Of a stretch of DNA of 64,000 nucleotides, positions 56,701 through 61,403 are shown one piece after another. The notes below the pieces were generated by a model. The model did no database searches. It was not told where the DNA came from and saw only the letters and a program-made list of their open reading frames with translations. The position numbers and the translations under genes were made by a program. The DNA is from Micropterus salmoides (lineage: Eukaryota; Chordata; Actinopteri; Centrarchiformes; Centrarchidae), in the NCBI RefSeq assembly GCF_014851395.1, contig NW_024040707.1, forward strand, positions 9,956,187 to 10,020,186, read 5' to 3'. Numbering within the stretch: position 1 is the first letter of the stretch; the number at the start of each line of letters is the position of its first letter.

Positions 56701-59121
56701 CACGGACTGTCTATCGGACATATCTGCATTAAGGAAGGCTTGCCACCTTCAACTAAACCTCTCTAAGACTGAACTCTTGGTCATTCCAGCCAAGCAATCT
56801 ATCCACCATAACATCAAACTACAAATTGACTCGGCAACCATCACTCCAACCAAGGTGGTGAGAAACTTGGGTGTCATGACTGATGACCAGCTGTCCTTTT
56901 CAGACCATGCAGCTACTGTCTCTCGGTCGTGCTGCTTTGCTCTATACAACATAAGGAAAATCAGGCCCTACCTCAAGCAGTATGCCACCCATCTTCTGGT
57001 ACAGGCCATGGTTATCTCTCGCCTCGACTAGGTCTTCCAGCTTGTGTGGTGAAACCCTTACAAATGGTTCAGAACGCAGCAGCGCGTCTGGTTTTTGATC
57101 AGCCCAAAAGGACTCATGTCACTCCATTACTCAGTGACTTCCACTGGTTCCCCGTGGCCTCCAGAATCAAATTCAAGTCACTAATGCTTGCATACAGAGT
57201 GACTACTGGGTCTGCACCCATCTACCTAAGCTCCATAATACAAACTTACGTTCCTTCTCGGCCGCTACGCTCCTACAACGAACGCCGCCTGGCTCTGCCA
57301 TCCCTTCACACAAAGTAATCCCAGTCCTGGCTATTCTCATCTGTGACACCATGATGGTGGAACGAGCTACCACACGCCATCAGAATGGGGGCGTCCCTCT
57401 CTAACTTCAAGAAGTTCTTGAAAACTCATCTCTTCCGAGAACACATCCTCTTATAACACCTCTAACTCCTAACCTCTAACATGCACTTCCTGTGCTCTTC
57501 TTCTTCTATCTACATCCCTACAATTATCTTGTATTGACTGGACTTTTTTGTTTTGATTACACTTTTTGTTAACTCTTACTTCCTTCCCTAGGTATCTACA
57601 CCATTGATGTGAAATGTAATATGAGCTCTTACTAGTATTTATTGCTGCTCTTACTAGTATGTATTGTCAGTTTTAGATCTGTATTTGATGCTCTGTTGAT
57701 GCTTGTATGTTGTTGCTCAAATGTAAGTCGCTTTGGATAAAAGCGTCTGCCAAATGAGTAAATGTAAATGTAAATGTAAAATTATGTAGCTGCAGTAAGG
57801 GAGGCTGCAGTTTCAGGACCCCTGCAATCCTGGGACAGCAGTTCTTGGACCGTACTTCTTTTACGACAGCACCATCTAGTGGATTGATGGTGGTAATGCA
57901 CAGCAACATGAAGGAAGTTAACCCTGTCTGCTAGGGATAACCAGTGGACAGGCATATAATCAATAACTTAGGTTTAGGCACACACCCTGTGATGGTTAGG
58001 GTAAGGGTAATTAGTTTCGGGGGTTGTCAAGAGTAACATAGCTAGCTAGCTAGCCATCAAGCCAGCCACCCTTCTAGCTGGCAGTATCAAAGAAAACAAA
58101 GGTCCTTCAAATGCAGTTCCGGTCCTAGGATTGGGGTCCTGAAACTGCAGCCTCCGGTAATGCAGCTACATACTACTCAGGTAAGTGCTGTAATACTCAT
58201 TTAGGCCACAAGTGCCTGAAGTGCACCACTACGCCATGTTATAAACAAGACTAAAAGCATTCATGTTTTCTTGAGTTTTAAATTCTCTGTGCACTCTAAA
58301 CCTCAAGTTACATAAATTGTGTGTTAGCAAGTTATGTAACAATACTGCCATGTCTTTCTTTTGGCTAGAAATTTCAGGCTCTTGTGGCCGAAATTAGTAT
58401 TACAACAGCAAATACTTCCTGTGATCCTGATAAAAAATAAATAAATTAAGGAGCTTACAAAGATTATCCTACAAAACATTTTAAATCAGAAATGGATGAC
58501 AAGACTTTTTTTCCACACTTGCCTCCTAGGGCTTCCATAATTCCTCTTTCTCACCATTAAGAAATTATTAAGTGGATCATCAATAAATGTATGTCATCTC
58601 ACATGTCCATAGCAGTCATCATGGAATGAACAGGATATTAGTAAGGCTTGCAGTCGGACAGATGAAAGAAGGACATTTTTCTGGCACACTGTAGAAAAAT
58701 ACAGTGATAGAATTTAACAAAATATTTTAGCAGTATTCCTGAATCACACAATCCATGGTTCCAAAAAGTTAAATATTCATTTTTCACTGTCTTATTATTT
58801 ATGGATAACCTTGATTCATTTGAAAGTCAATCTGTGATGGACATCATTTCACTGGTTTAATATCCTTCAGGGCCTGGCAAACCTGAACGAGGGAAAGGGA
58901 CAGACATCCGTATCAAACTGGAACGACCACACGATCATCAGTCCTCATCGGTGAGTCAACCCTGTCCTAGACTTAATCTTACTTATTAATTATCAGCTAT
59001 CTTTAAATCTCCTTTTTTGCTCTTCACAGTTTGTTCTTTGTTTTTCGACTGTTGCTGATGTTTGGTTCTGCTCTGTTTGTTTTTATATTGCTGTTTGTGC
59101 ATCTCTGTGTAGAACTGTTAG
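13724..59121 (+). CDS. rap1gap: RAP1GAP, Rap1 GTPase-activating protein 1 (25 coding exons)
   Basis: The product accelerates GTP hydrolysis by Rap1-type small GTPases, switching off Rap signalling in adhesion, cAMP and neuronal pathways. The 25 exons join in frame (2250 nt including stop, 749 residues). The layout is a basic leader (1-58), GoLoco motif (about 60-82, ending RMDEQR), RapGAP region (about 90-450) and Ser-rich tail. Asn356 in HIGNDIVAI corresponds to the catalytic asparagine thumb of this family. [31 protein letters not shown] and EEDYIPYPSVHE match what I know of RAP1GAP. The start PQRKRSFTFGAYGG and the catalytic and tail sequences (ESLSSAGTPHKRDS) fit RAP1GAP rather than RAP1GAP2. 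All donors are GT and all acceptors AG; only the exon 19 donor (GTTCAT) looks poor. Internal introns 1-3 are very long. The tail has RRGS and RRSS motifs of PKA type; mammalian Rap1GAP is a known PKA target. An alternative terminal exon at 59439-59570 would give 790 residues. Whether a second fish paralogue exists elsewhere cannot be told from this window. Confidence 0.95.
15160..15340. repeat. Possible DNA-transposon remnant
   Basis: The segment 'gggcccaccgggaaaactcc' to 'ggccaatctgcccttg' resembles the end of a degenerate fish DNA element I have seen in many introns. No terminal repeats could be matched here. Confidence 0.25.
15953..16033 (-). repeat. tRNA-like SINE remnant
   Basis: On the minus strand the segment begins GTGGGGAGTTGGTTAGCGCA and ends with GCGGGTTCAAAC, close to an RNA polymerase III B box (GGTTCRANNCC). 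The A box is poorly preserved. It looks like the 5' head of a tRNA-derived SINE and does not fold as an intact tRNA as far as I can tell. Confidence 0.4.
18729..18852 (+). repeat. MITE-family fragment (copy 2)
   Basis: Starts TCGGTCTGTTGGTCGGCCCA, then CCACTTTGATCCAGACTGAA, and ends with the 'cctcagaggatgaatcgtatgact' segment. This is the 5' part of the same dispersed family as copies at 12.2, 21.5 and 29.0 kb. It is truncated at the 3' side. Confidence 0.6.
21269..21319. repeat. (TACATA)n simple repeat
   Basis: Imperfect TACATA/TATACA repeats ending directly at a Tc1-like terminus, a common association of unstable AT-rich repeats with element insertion sites. Confidence 0.85.
21325..21430. 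mobile_element. Tc1/mariner-like terminal fragment
   Basis: Starts TACAGTATCTCAAAAAAGTG and continues AGCACACCCCTCACATTTT, the characteristic terminal sequence of a widespread fish Tc1-like element. The second half ('ccactggcaacaaaagtgaggggac') also matches it. No transposase frame and no second terminus are present. Confidence 0.6.
21441..21668 (+). repeat. MITE-family fragment (copy 3)
   Basis: Contains 'gatgaatcctaatgacttg', 'caactgttggatggattgtc', 'aaactaagatggtgaac' and ends '...gtagactcttag', all diagnostic of the same family as copy 4 (28905-29355). Several internal deletions are visible. Confidence 0.6.
22900..22935 (+). CDS. rap1gap: rap1gap exon 2
   Basis: A 36-nt micro-exon after a TTTTTCAG acceptor; donor GTGAGT. 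It completes Gly15 and encodes VDKTFSKARSI, then the first two bases of a Trp codon. Human long isoforms have a closely similar VDKSF...RRSVW segment, which supports the call despite the small size. Confidence 0.85.
24380..25000. repeat. Dispersed fish repeat interrupted by simple repeats
   Basis: Begins with AATC repeats and 'gaagtttatttgtatagcac', and continues after the GATA tract with 'aggttttaagtttgcgtctg', 'ggcagactgttgg', 'taaaagctacctcaccaaa', 'cctgacagacccgcgcc' and 'ataaccaaaatgttatt'. These match the conserved body of an abundant fish repeat derived from a LINE or DNA element. No coding capacity remains. Confidence 0.5.
24565..24652. repeat. (GATA)n microsatellite
   Basis: About 88 bases of GATA/GATG tetranucleotides, almost pure GATA from 24580 on. 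Reverse translation produces a repeated YLSI artefact frame that should be ignored. Confidence 0.95.
26106..26199 (+). mobile_element. Short retroelement insertion with target site duplication
   Basis: Contains CCCCCTGCGACCCTGTACAC and GAGCGGTTGACGATGGATGG and ends in ATGG repeats: the same 3' tail family as 2411-2459. It is flanked by GACCTCTTTCCCC (26093-26105) and GACCTCTATCCCC (26200-26212), 12 of 13 identical. An internal 'tgtaggatgagc' unit is tandemly duplicated. Confidence 0.75.
28905..29355 (+). repeat. MITE-family copy 4 (longest)
   Basis: Contains 'gatggattactatatttt', 'gcaccaccatcagg', 'tgctttgtgtttagtgcc', 'acgttagcatgctaac' and 'gagctgctagcatggctata'. This is the familiar percomorph repeat rich in GTTAGCATGCTAAC. 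It shares segments with copies at 18.7 and 21.5 kb. Ends are not sharply definable. Confidence 0.65.
32080..32431 (+). promoter_or_regulatory. Candidate internal promoter / alternative first exon
   Basis: A purine-rich, G-rich stretch begins near a CACGTG E-box (about 32093) and ends at a good donor, TTTGT/GTGAGTAAG, at 32432. It has only very short upstream ORFs (for example MDSSK, MLN). Such layout fits a 5' UTR exon that could splice to exon 3 or 4. RAP1GAP is known to have several 5' isoforms. No direct evidence of transcription is available. Confidence 0.3.
32635..32657. repeat. (TG)n microsatellite
   Basis: Short pure GT run in intron 2, just downstream of the candidate internal promoter. 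Confidence 0.9.
34527..34620 (+). CDS. rap1gap: rap1gap exon 3
   Basis: 94 nt after TGATTGCAG; donor GTAGGA. It completes Trp27 and encodes KQDGSDPRISATLEP, then QLFQPTLPYTTSQFHK. The human counterpart segment starts RSDGQNQ and ends SLYPK, so the position and phase agree although the middle is diverged. It contains no in-frame Met. Confidence 0.8.
35430..35616 (+). mobile_element. LINE 3' tail (Rex1/CR1-like)
   Basis: Ends with 'aaatttccccttggggatat', 'ataaagtatttctgattctg' and 'atttctgat', the very typical 3' end of fish Rex1/CR1-type LINEs with a TTCTGA repeat. The 5' part is T/A-rich UTR-like sequence. No reverse transcriptase coding remains, so this is a strongly 5'-truncated copy. Confidence 0.7.
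37350..39545 (-). pseudogene. Decayed non-LTR LINE with endonuclease and reverse transcriptase remnants
   Basis: Minus-strand frames read, 5' to 3', as a LINE polyprotein. The endonuclease parts are GAC-like upstream, FIIAGDFNQTDL, TRGSNTLDLVYTN and FGQSDKISLLLLP. The reverse transcriptase parts are DYLPVALHSD, MLFLDFSSAFNTISP and GCVLSPLLFTLYTN, then VNSFRFLGITENLTWSS and KKAKKWLYFLRKLKKAK. The phrases match Rex1-like (CR1-group) fish LINEs. Several frameshifts, stops and a damaged polymerase core (FAYNTN where FADDT is expected) show it is dead. The 3' UTR lies toward 37350. The family assignment is from memory of typical sequences. Confidence 0.8.
41633..41668 (+). CDS. rap1gap: rap1gap exon 4 (GoLoco, first half)
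   Basis: 36 nt encoding TTDLFEIIERMQ after CTCTCCAG; donor GTAAGA. Together with exon 5 it forms the GoLoco motif that binds GDP-bound G-alpha-i/o/z. Human has TDLFEMIEKMQ; the Met at which the human short isoform begins is Ile here. Confidence 0.9.
41669..42776 (+). other. rap1gap: rap1gap intron 4 (1.1 kb)
   Basis: Bounded by GTAAGA and GTGTAG, with a pyrimidine-rich tract (TCTCTCTCGC...) before the acceptor. I see nothing else in it. Confidence 0.85.
42777..42824 (+). CDS. rap1gap: rap1gap exon 5 (GoLoco, second half)
   Basis: 48 nt encoding GNRMDEQRCTFPPPLK; donor GTACAA. It carries the GoLoco D/E-Q-R triad whose Arg reaches the nucleotide in G-alpha complexes. The human equivalent is GSRMDEQRCSFPPPLK, nearly identical. 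Confidence 0.95.
42825..43290 (+). other. rap1gap: rap1gap intron 5
   Basis: 466 bases, ends CTATTTTTTCAG. No repeat or second frame noted. Confidence 0.85.
43291..43329 (+). CDS. rap1gap: rap1gap exon 6
   Basis: 39 nt encoding TEEDYIPYPSVHE; donor GTAGAA. The sequence is identical or nearly so to mammalian RAP1GAP and marks the start of the structured RapGAP region. Confidence 0.95.
43477..43668 (+). CDS. rap1gap: rap1gap exon 7
   Basis: 192 nt after GGACAG; donor GTTAGC. It encodes VLGRKSPFPLILLPQFGGYW, then IEGTNYELSD, and ends with TATIYRKHFLGK. This is the N-terminal dimerisation subdomain of the RapGAP fold. The linker around DTVDTKQLQPLSPNTR is the least conserved part. Confidence 0.95.
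43669..45682 (+). other. rap1gap: rap1gap intron 7 (2.0 kb)
   Basis: Bounded by GTTAGC and GCCCTCAG. It holds a hAT-like non-autonomous element (44124-44910). The rest is A/T-rich with no further feature seen. Confidence 0.85.
44124..44910. mobile_element. hAT-like non-autonomous DNA transposon
   Basis: Begins TAGGGCTGTCGGGGTGA and ends CGCGACAGCCCTATA, giving inverted termini TAGGGCTGTCG. Candidate 8-bp target duplications are TTATCAGT (44116-44123) and ATATCACT (44911-44918), 6 of 8 matching. An internal CpG-rich segment (ACACACGCGCGCGCCACGG) stands out. No transposase frame is present. Confidence 0.75.
45683..45786 (+). CDS. rap1gap: rap1gap exon 8
   Basis: 104 nt encoding EHFNYYSVDSALGHLVFSL, then KYDVIGDQEHLRLML; donor GTAATG, phase 2. 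Strong match to mammalian RAP1GAP. Confidence 0.95.
45787..46269 (+). other. rap1gap: rap1gap intron 8
   Basis: 483 bases, with a purine-rich run near 46110-46160. The 94-residue frame running through it has no family resemblance. Confidence 0.85.
46270..46348 (+). CDS. rap1gap: rap1gap exon 9
   Basis: 79 nt encoding NKLKTYHDVIPISCLTEF, then PNVVQMAK; donor GTAAGG. It is separated from exon 10 by only 88 bases. Confidence 0.95.
46437..46490 (+). CDS. rap1gap: rap1gap exon 10
   Basis: 54 nt encoding LVCEEVNVDRFFPALYPK; acceptor ATCCAAG, donor GTAAGA. The acceptor lacks a strong pyrimidine run but the frame and conservation are clear. Confidence 0.95.
46778..46861 (+). CDS. rap1gap: rap1gap exon 11
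   Basis: 84 nt encoding ASRLIVTFDEHVLSNNFK, then FGVIYQKFGQ; acceptor TTCACAG, donor GTGAGC. This is the start of the catalytic subdomain. Confidence 0.95.
46862..48565 (+). other. rap1gap: rap1gap intron 11 (1.7 kb)
   Basis: Contains a Penelope-like retroelement insertion at 47604-48342. The rest is unremarkable. Confidence 0.85.
47604..48342 (-). mobile_element. Penelope-like retroelement fragment with GIY-YIG remnant
   Basis: The minus-strand frame at 47985-48236 reads VQCSEECTDLYIEETKQPLH, then KRMAQHRRANSSG and WFERGVKEAS, the GIY-YIG endonuclease end of Penelope-like elements. Further remnants (LNRGGGLRHHLS-like) follow in another frame. Perfect 59-bp inverted repeats lie at 47645-47703 and 48284-48342, and a 12-bp direct repeat TTCACATTTACA (47592-47603, 48343-48354) marks the insertion. 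The 3' end carries the typical 'gacctggatgactgagaatc' motif on the minus strand. In LYIEET the expected Gly of the YIG motif is Glu, and frames are broken, so it is inactive. The reverse transcriptase is absent. Confidence 0.85.
48566..48666 (+). CDS. rap1gap: rap1gap exon 12
   Basis: 101 nt encoding TSEEELFCNTKESPAFVEF, then LEFLGEKVELHNFK; acceptor CCCCCACAG, donor GTGAGG, phase 2. Confidence 0.95.
48826..48955 (+). CDS. rap1gap: rap1gap exon 13 (RapGAP core)
   Basis: 130 nt encoding [18 protein letters not shown], then CNYRNKEVMFHVSTKLPY; donor GTACTG. The [11 protein letters not shown] block is a hallmark of Rap/tuberin-type GAP domains. Confidence 0.97.
48956..50026 (+). other. rap1gap: rap1gap intron 13 (1.1 kb)
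   Basis: Mostly unique A/T-rich DNA; a SINE head fragment lies at 49951-49992 just before the acceptor GTTGCAG. Confidence 0.85.
49951..49992 (+). repeat. tRNA-derived SINE 5' fragment
   Basis: The segment 'tggcacaatggattagacac' includes TGGCACAATGG, which fits an RNA polymerase III A box, followed by 'atgcctttt'. This matches the head of a common fish tRNA-like SINE. The B box is missing, so only about 40 bases survive, 35 bases upstream of exon 14. Confidence 0.45.
50027..50182 (+). CDS. rap1gap: rap1gap exon 14 (catalytic asparagine)
   Basis: 156 nt encoding LQRKRHIGNDIVAIVFQEEN, then [20 protein letters not shown]. Asn356 in HIGND corresponds to the family's catalytic Asn thumb (Asn290 in the short human numbering), used in place of an arginine finger. 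Donor GTAACT. Confidence 0.97.
50260..50331 (+). CDS. rap1gap: rap1gap exon 15
   Basis: 72 nt encoding VSVTARDDVPFFGPALPN, then PAVFKK; acceptor ATTCTTAG, donor GTAAGA. Separated from exon 14 by a 77-base intron. Confidence 0.95.
50432..50518 (+). CDS. rap1gap: rap1gap exon 16
   Basis: 87 nt encoding GPEFHEFLFTKLINAEYA, then CYKAEKFAKLE; acceptor CTTTTCAG, donor GTGAGC. End of the RapGAP domain. Confidence 0.95.
50621..50668 (+). repeat. (TG)24 tract beside the exon 17 acceptor
   Basis: 48 uninterrupted bases of TG in the 164-base intron 16, ending 14 bases before the acceptor AG. It occupies the place of the polypyrimidine tract. Confidence 0.95.
50683..50823 (+). CDS. rap1gap: rap1gap exon 17
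   Basis: 141 nt encoding ERTRSALLETLYEELHVNSQ, then AMMGVGGEDDKLENGS, a Gly run and FFESFK. Acceptor GTGTGTAAG, donor GTAACT. It links the GAP domain to the phospho-tail and matches mammalian RAP1GAP closely, including the Gly run. Confidence 0.95.
50974..51131. repeat. Perfect 79-bp tandem duplication
   Basis: The unit at 50974-51052 ('ttttatgctgtcactgagat' ... 'gctgagggttag') is repeated without mismatch at 51053-51131. It includes the left terminal repeat of the MITE that follows. Identity implies a very recent event or an assembly artefact. Confidence 0.95.
51010..51560. mobile_element. MITE with long imperfect terminal inverted repeats
   Basis: The left end 'ggaaatacagatatttgctt' + 'tcttgctgagggttag' is the inverse of the right end 'ctaactctcggcaagaaagc' + 'gaacaagagcatttc'. 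The interior contains 'gttagcttagcttagcataa' and 'agactggga', typical of an abundant percomorph family. There is no coding sequence. The left terminus is present twice because of the 79-bp duplication. Confidence 0.8.
52343..52468 (+). CDS. rap1gap: rap1gap exon 18 (phospho-tail)
   Basis: 126 nt encoding RVIRSRSQSMDAMGLAFKK, then PQTVSTSGSFNYDP and ESPKFPGI. Acceptor CTCTCTGTAG, donor GTAAGT. RSRSQSMDAMGL is nearly identical to mammalian RAP1GAP and is rich in basophilic-kinase sites. Confidence 0.95.
52876..52903. repeat. (TG)n microsatellite
   Basis: Pure TG run in intron 18. Confidence 0.9.
53706..53732 (+). repeat. (CT)n tract upstream of exon 19
   Basis: 27 bases of TC repeats 26 bases before the exon 19 acceptor, extending its pyrimidine tract. 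Such tracts bind polypyrimidine-tract binding protein and are common at regulated exons. Confidence 0.9.
53759..53836 (+). CDS. rap1gap: rap1gap exon 19 (tandem homologue of exon 20, possibly optional)
   Basis: 78 nt, phase 0 at both ends, encoding SLLVPGKSPSKYGRRGSAIG, then IGTVEE. The acceptor GGTTCAG is good; the donor GTTCAT is poor, and reading on gives VHV then stop. It resembles exon 20 in sequence and in its RRxS site. A symmetric exon with a weak donor suggests a cassette exon; the short human protein I recall has only one such segment. Confidence 0.8.
53837..54893 (+). other. rap1gap: rap1gap intron 19 (1.1 kb)
   Basis: A/T-rich, ending TTCCTGGCAG. Nothing else recognisable. Confidence 0.75.
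54894..55003 (+). CDS. rap1gap: rap1gap exon 20
   Basis: 110 nt encoding SLIIPGKSPTRKKSGPFSSR, then RSSAIGIENIQEVQER; donor GTGAGA, phase 2. Nearly identical to mammalian RAP1GAP. The RRSS site matches the region reported as a PKA target in mammals. Confidence 0.95.
55209..55328 (+). CDS. rap1gap: rap1gap exon 21 (triple NAG acceptor)
   Basis: Encodes RENSPNTQKTPDSGHVSQD, then PKSDNSSNQSSPEVLTTTKN; donor GTGTGT, phase 2. The acceptor region reads TAG/CAG/TAG, so starts at 55206, 55209 and 55212 all keep frame and differ by one Ser or Arg. The coordinate given uses the middle one. Confidence 0.9.
55508..55625 (+). CDS. rap1gap: rap1gap exon 22
   Basis: 118 nt encoding APSIPEGHDLSRSSSNASSF, then ASVVEENETEATEDYDTGM; acceptor GGTGGCAG, donor GTGAGT. 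The Ser cluster followed by an acidic run resembles casein-kinase type substrate regions and matches mammalian SRSSSSASSFASVVEE. Confidence 0.95.
55749..55860 (+). CDS. rap1gap: rap1gap exon 23
   Basis: 112 nt encoding ESLSSAGTPHKRDSLTYSAW, then LEDSISSTSTTSRGSSP; acceptor CTCTGCAG, donor GTGAGA. Strong match to the conserved tail of RAP1GAP. Confidence 0.95.
56273..57780 (+). pseudogene. L2-type LINE, 5'-truncated, decayed reverse transcriptase
   Basis: Plus-strand frames read LILLDLSAAFDTVNHRILL, GISNKALLWFESYLSGRS and GVPQGSVLGPLLFSIYTTSL, then after a frameshift DDTQLYLSFPP, LNLSKTELLVIPAKQSIHH, RNLGVMTDDQLSFSDHAA and YNIRKIRPYLKQYATHLL. After a small deletion comes LVFDQPKRTHVTPLLSDFHW. 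This is the RT and C-terminal part of an L2 LINE. It ends with the L2 hairpin 'gtcgctttggataaaagcgt' and TGTAAA repeats. The active-site YADD is reduced to PPDD, and frames are broken, so it is inactive. Direct repeats ATTATATAGCTGCAGTA (56256-56272) and ATTATGTAGCTGCAGTA (57781-57797) flank it. Confidence 0.9.
57783..58172. mobile_element. Non-autonomous TIR element next to the LINE
   Basis: Starts TATGTAGCTGCAGTAAGGGA then GGCTGCAGTTTCAGGACCCC, and ends with the inverse, 'ggggtcctgaaactgcagcc' then 'tccggtaatgcagctacata'. The inverted repeats extend over about 50 bases. The interior includes 'tagctagctagctagcc'. No coding sequence. A third copy of the terminal motif lies at 56258-56290, on the other side of the LINE. 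Confidence 0.75.
58871..58950 (+). CDS. rap1gap: rap1gap exon 24
   Basis: 80 nt encoding PGKPERGKGTDIRIKLERP, then HDHQSSS; acceptor ATCCTTCAG, donor GTGAGT. DIRIKLE matches the human EIKIQLE segment near the C-terminus. Confidence 0.9.
59113..59121 (+). CDS. rap1gap: rap1gap exon 25a, short C-terminus (Asn-Cys-stop)
   Basis: After CTGTGTAG the frame gives AAC TGT TAG. The protein ends SSSNC; mammalian RAP1GAP also ends in Cys (QLGC), which supports this as the main terminus. An AATAAA at 59316 could end this transcript. Confidence 0.7.
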   Translation, partial: NC

Positions 59122-61403
59122 CTCCACCCACCTGGTTGTATCCTGGATCTCCATCTTCAGGTTAGACACATGGTCTCCCAGTCCACAGATTTAAACTATG
59201 GACCAGATATACTACATCAATAGCAAACCATATTGTGCTTATGCTTGTGTCCTGTATATGTGTTATACAGAATATTCAGGTGTTGTGTGTGTAATGCTTG
59301 TGAAGATTACTGAGGAATAAACAAACCCAAGACATAAATGGTTTTTCAAAGAGTCATTTTTAGCTATTAATTTATTTAATTACATAAATCTTAATTTGTT
59401 CTTAGAGTTTTGACCACACATCTCTTTTATTCCCAAAGCATTCCCATAAGTCACAATCCCTCGGGGAGATGAGACAAGTGCAGACGTTCGCCATGACCAA
59501 TGATCAGAAGGAGGAAGATGAGAAAGAAGAGAGAAAGCAAGTGGGGCCTGTCCGGTCTGCTGCTCAGTGAGGGCCGGAGTGCAGTATATCCAGAAAGCTG
59601 AAGGACTCTGGAGAGGATGACGCACAGAGAGGGGCCAGCTTTTGCACAGTGTTGTTTCCTTCCAATATTTTCTTTACCTGTTCACACATCTGTTGCCTAG
59701 TTGTATGTTTTTTACCACACCTTTTGTTTCAGAAGAACACATTTTATCTACAAATGTAATGGTTTTACTTGTAAAAGATATAACTTTGGTTTAGTTTGTC
59801 TTGTTAAAGCCCAGTCTGCTGGCTATTCAGGGTAAAGACAGTGCCATTGTGCTCTTTGTAGAGATTGTGAGAAGGACTTTTGCTGCAACATAGAGAATAT
59901 AATTGCCTGGATGGTTTAACCAAATCAACACAAGTTTTGGCTCAATATAGATCTCCAATGTATACGTAATACCAAATAGTCAGCATCAAAGATGGATATT
60001 TTCTAACAAAACATCTAATGTGATGTAGAATTGTTCTCTTGTATGCTGTATAATGTGATTATTTTCTGGGTAAAATCCAAATTGAAGGACTGTAAATCTA
60101 TAGCAAAACAATTGTATTCCTTCTTGTACCACCCAAATTTCCACACGATTACATTTCAAACTTAACACCACAGGTCACAGTGAAGACAGTAATGTATATT
60201 AACATGAAATGGCCTTAAAAAATAAATGTAGAATTTCTTTGTCCCTTAGTTTTATTTTACCTCACCTTTAACTCACATGTTCTGCAGCCAATAATGGGAT
60301 TGTAGTATCAGATTACTTGTAAAACTAATTTATTCAGAATCATTTTTAAGCACTCTTAAAAAAATGGTTGTACATTGCAGTTGTACTGCATCACTGTCTG
60401 TATAGTCTGCTAATGTATGGATATATCCATCGATGGCTGATTTAACTGCTGTGTCTGTCTTGTCTGTTGGTGAGGAGACCAGTCTCTACAGTATTTTCTG
60501 AGTTGTTTTTTTCTCTTTAATATATGTTTTTATTTATTGATTTTGTTGCCGTTAAAGTGACATTTATGGCATATGGTGACTACATTCAGCGTTCTGTCAT
60601 ATGCTTATATTGTATGTGTTGCTTTGGAGTAAATTAATCTTGTCATCTGTAAAGCTCTATTTCAAGGGTCAGATCTCTTTCCGTGCAGTAATTTGCAATG
60701 AATTATAATAAAACAGTGAATATTTATTTGCTTTTAATGTGTAAAAAATAACTCCAAATACAACTACTGATTTTGTAAATAGATATTTAGTTGGAGTTTA
60801 TAATGTATAGGTCATTGATTTAAAATGGGATTAAAGGACACTTTGAAATTACTGCCAAGTTAACAATTTATTGTTTTTATTTTTTTCCCTATTATTTTGA
60901 GAGGGTTTTCTAAAAGAAATTTATTTAAAAGCCATTCAGACTGTTCTGTAAAAGGGAAATCTCAGTACATACTGATCATTTCAGTTGCCTTATCATCACA
61001 AACTGATGGTGTTAAGTATAAATAGCGAAGAAAATAGTTAATAGCCAGCAGGATTTACAATGAAATGAATGTTATGTTGTTGTTGTTTTTATTGTAAATA
61101 ATTGCCCTGGGAACTTTACAGTCTATTGTACACTCATAAACTTATTCTCTGACTTTAACTTGTTTTTGTCAGTATTCTGTGTTTTCTTGGAGACAAATAC
61201 ACTAGCTTACAAACTGTAAATGTTCCGCTTCCCATCGTCTTGATGAAAACTAAGAGAGAAAGCCCCATGAATAAATGATTTGATGTGGCTACTCACAAGT
61301 GTGTAAAACTAGAGTGATCTAAAAGTGAAAGCTTCCCTGGTTATACAACAGTGCCACATGGAAGAAAGAAACATATTCCATTTTATTGTCTAAAGGAAAT
61401 AAA
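59122..61403 (+). other. rap1gap: rap1gap 3' UTR with several poly(A) signals
   Basis: Non-coding A/T-rich sequence with AATAAA at 59316-59321, 60707-60712, 61270-61275 and 61398-61403. It is free of obvious transposons, fitting a long vertebrate 3' UTR. The true end is unknown. Confidence 0.6.
59439..59570 (+). CDS. rap1gap: rap1gap exon 25b, alternative long C-terminus
   Basis: After a pyrimidine-rich acceptor (TCTCTTTTATTCCCAAAG) the phase-0 frame continues from exon 24 for 43 codons: HSHKSQSLGEMRQVQTFAM, then TNDQKEEDEKEERKQVGPVR and SAAQ, stop TGA at 59568. The phase fits exactly, and the sequence is hydrophilic and protein-like. It would replace Asn-Cys and give 790 residues. I do not recall whether mammals have an equivalent. 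Confidence 0.55.
   Translation, partial: HSHKSQSLGEMRQVQTFAMTNDQKEEDEKEERKQVGPVRSAAQ

Larger units (their letters stand above)
55861..58870 (+). other. rap1gap: rap1gap intron 23 (3.0 kb)
   Basis: Carries an L2 LINE (about 56273-57780) and an adjacent TIR element (57783-58172). The rest is unremarkable. Confidence 0.85.
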
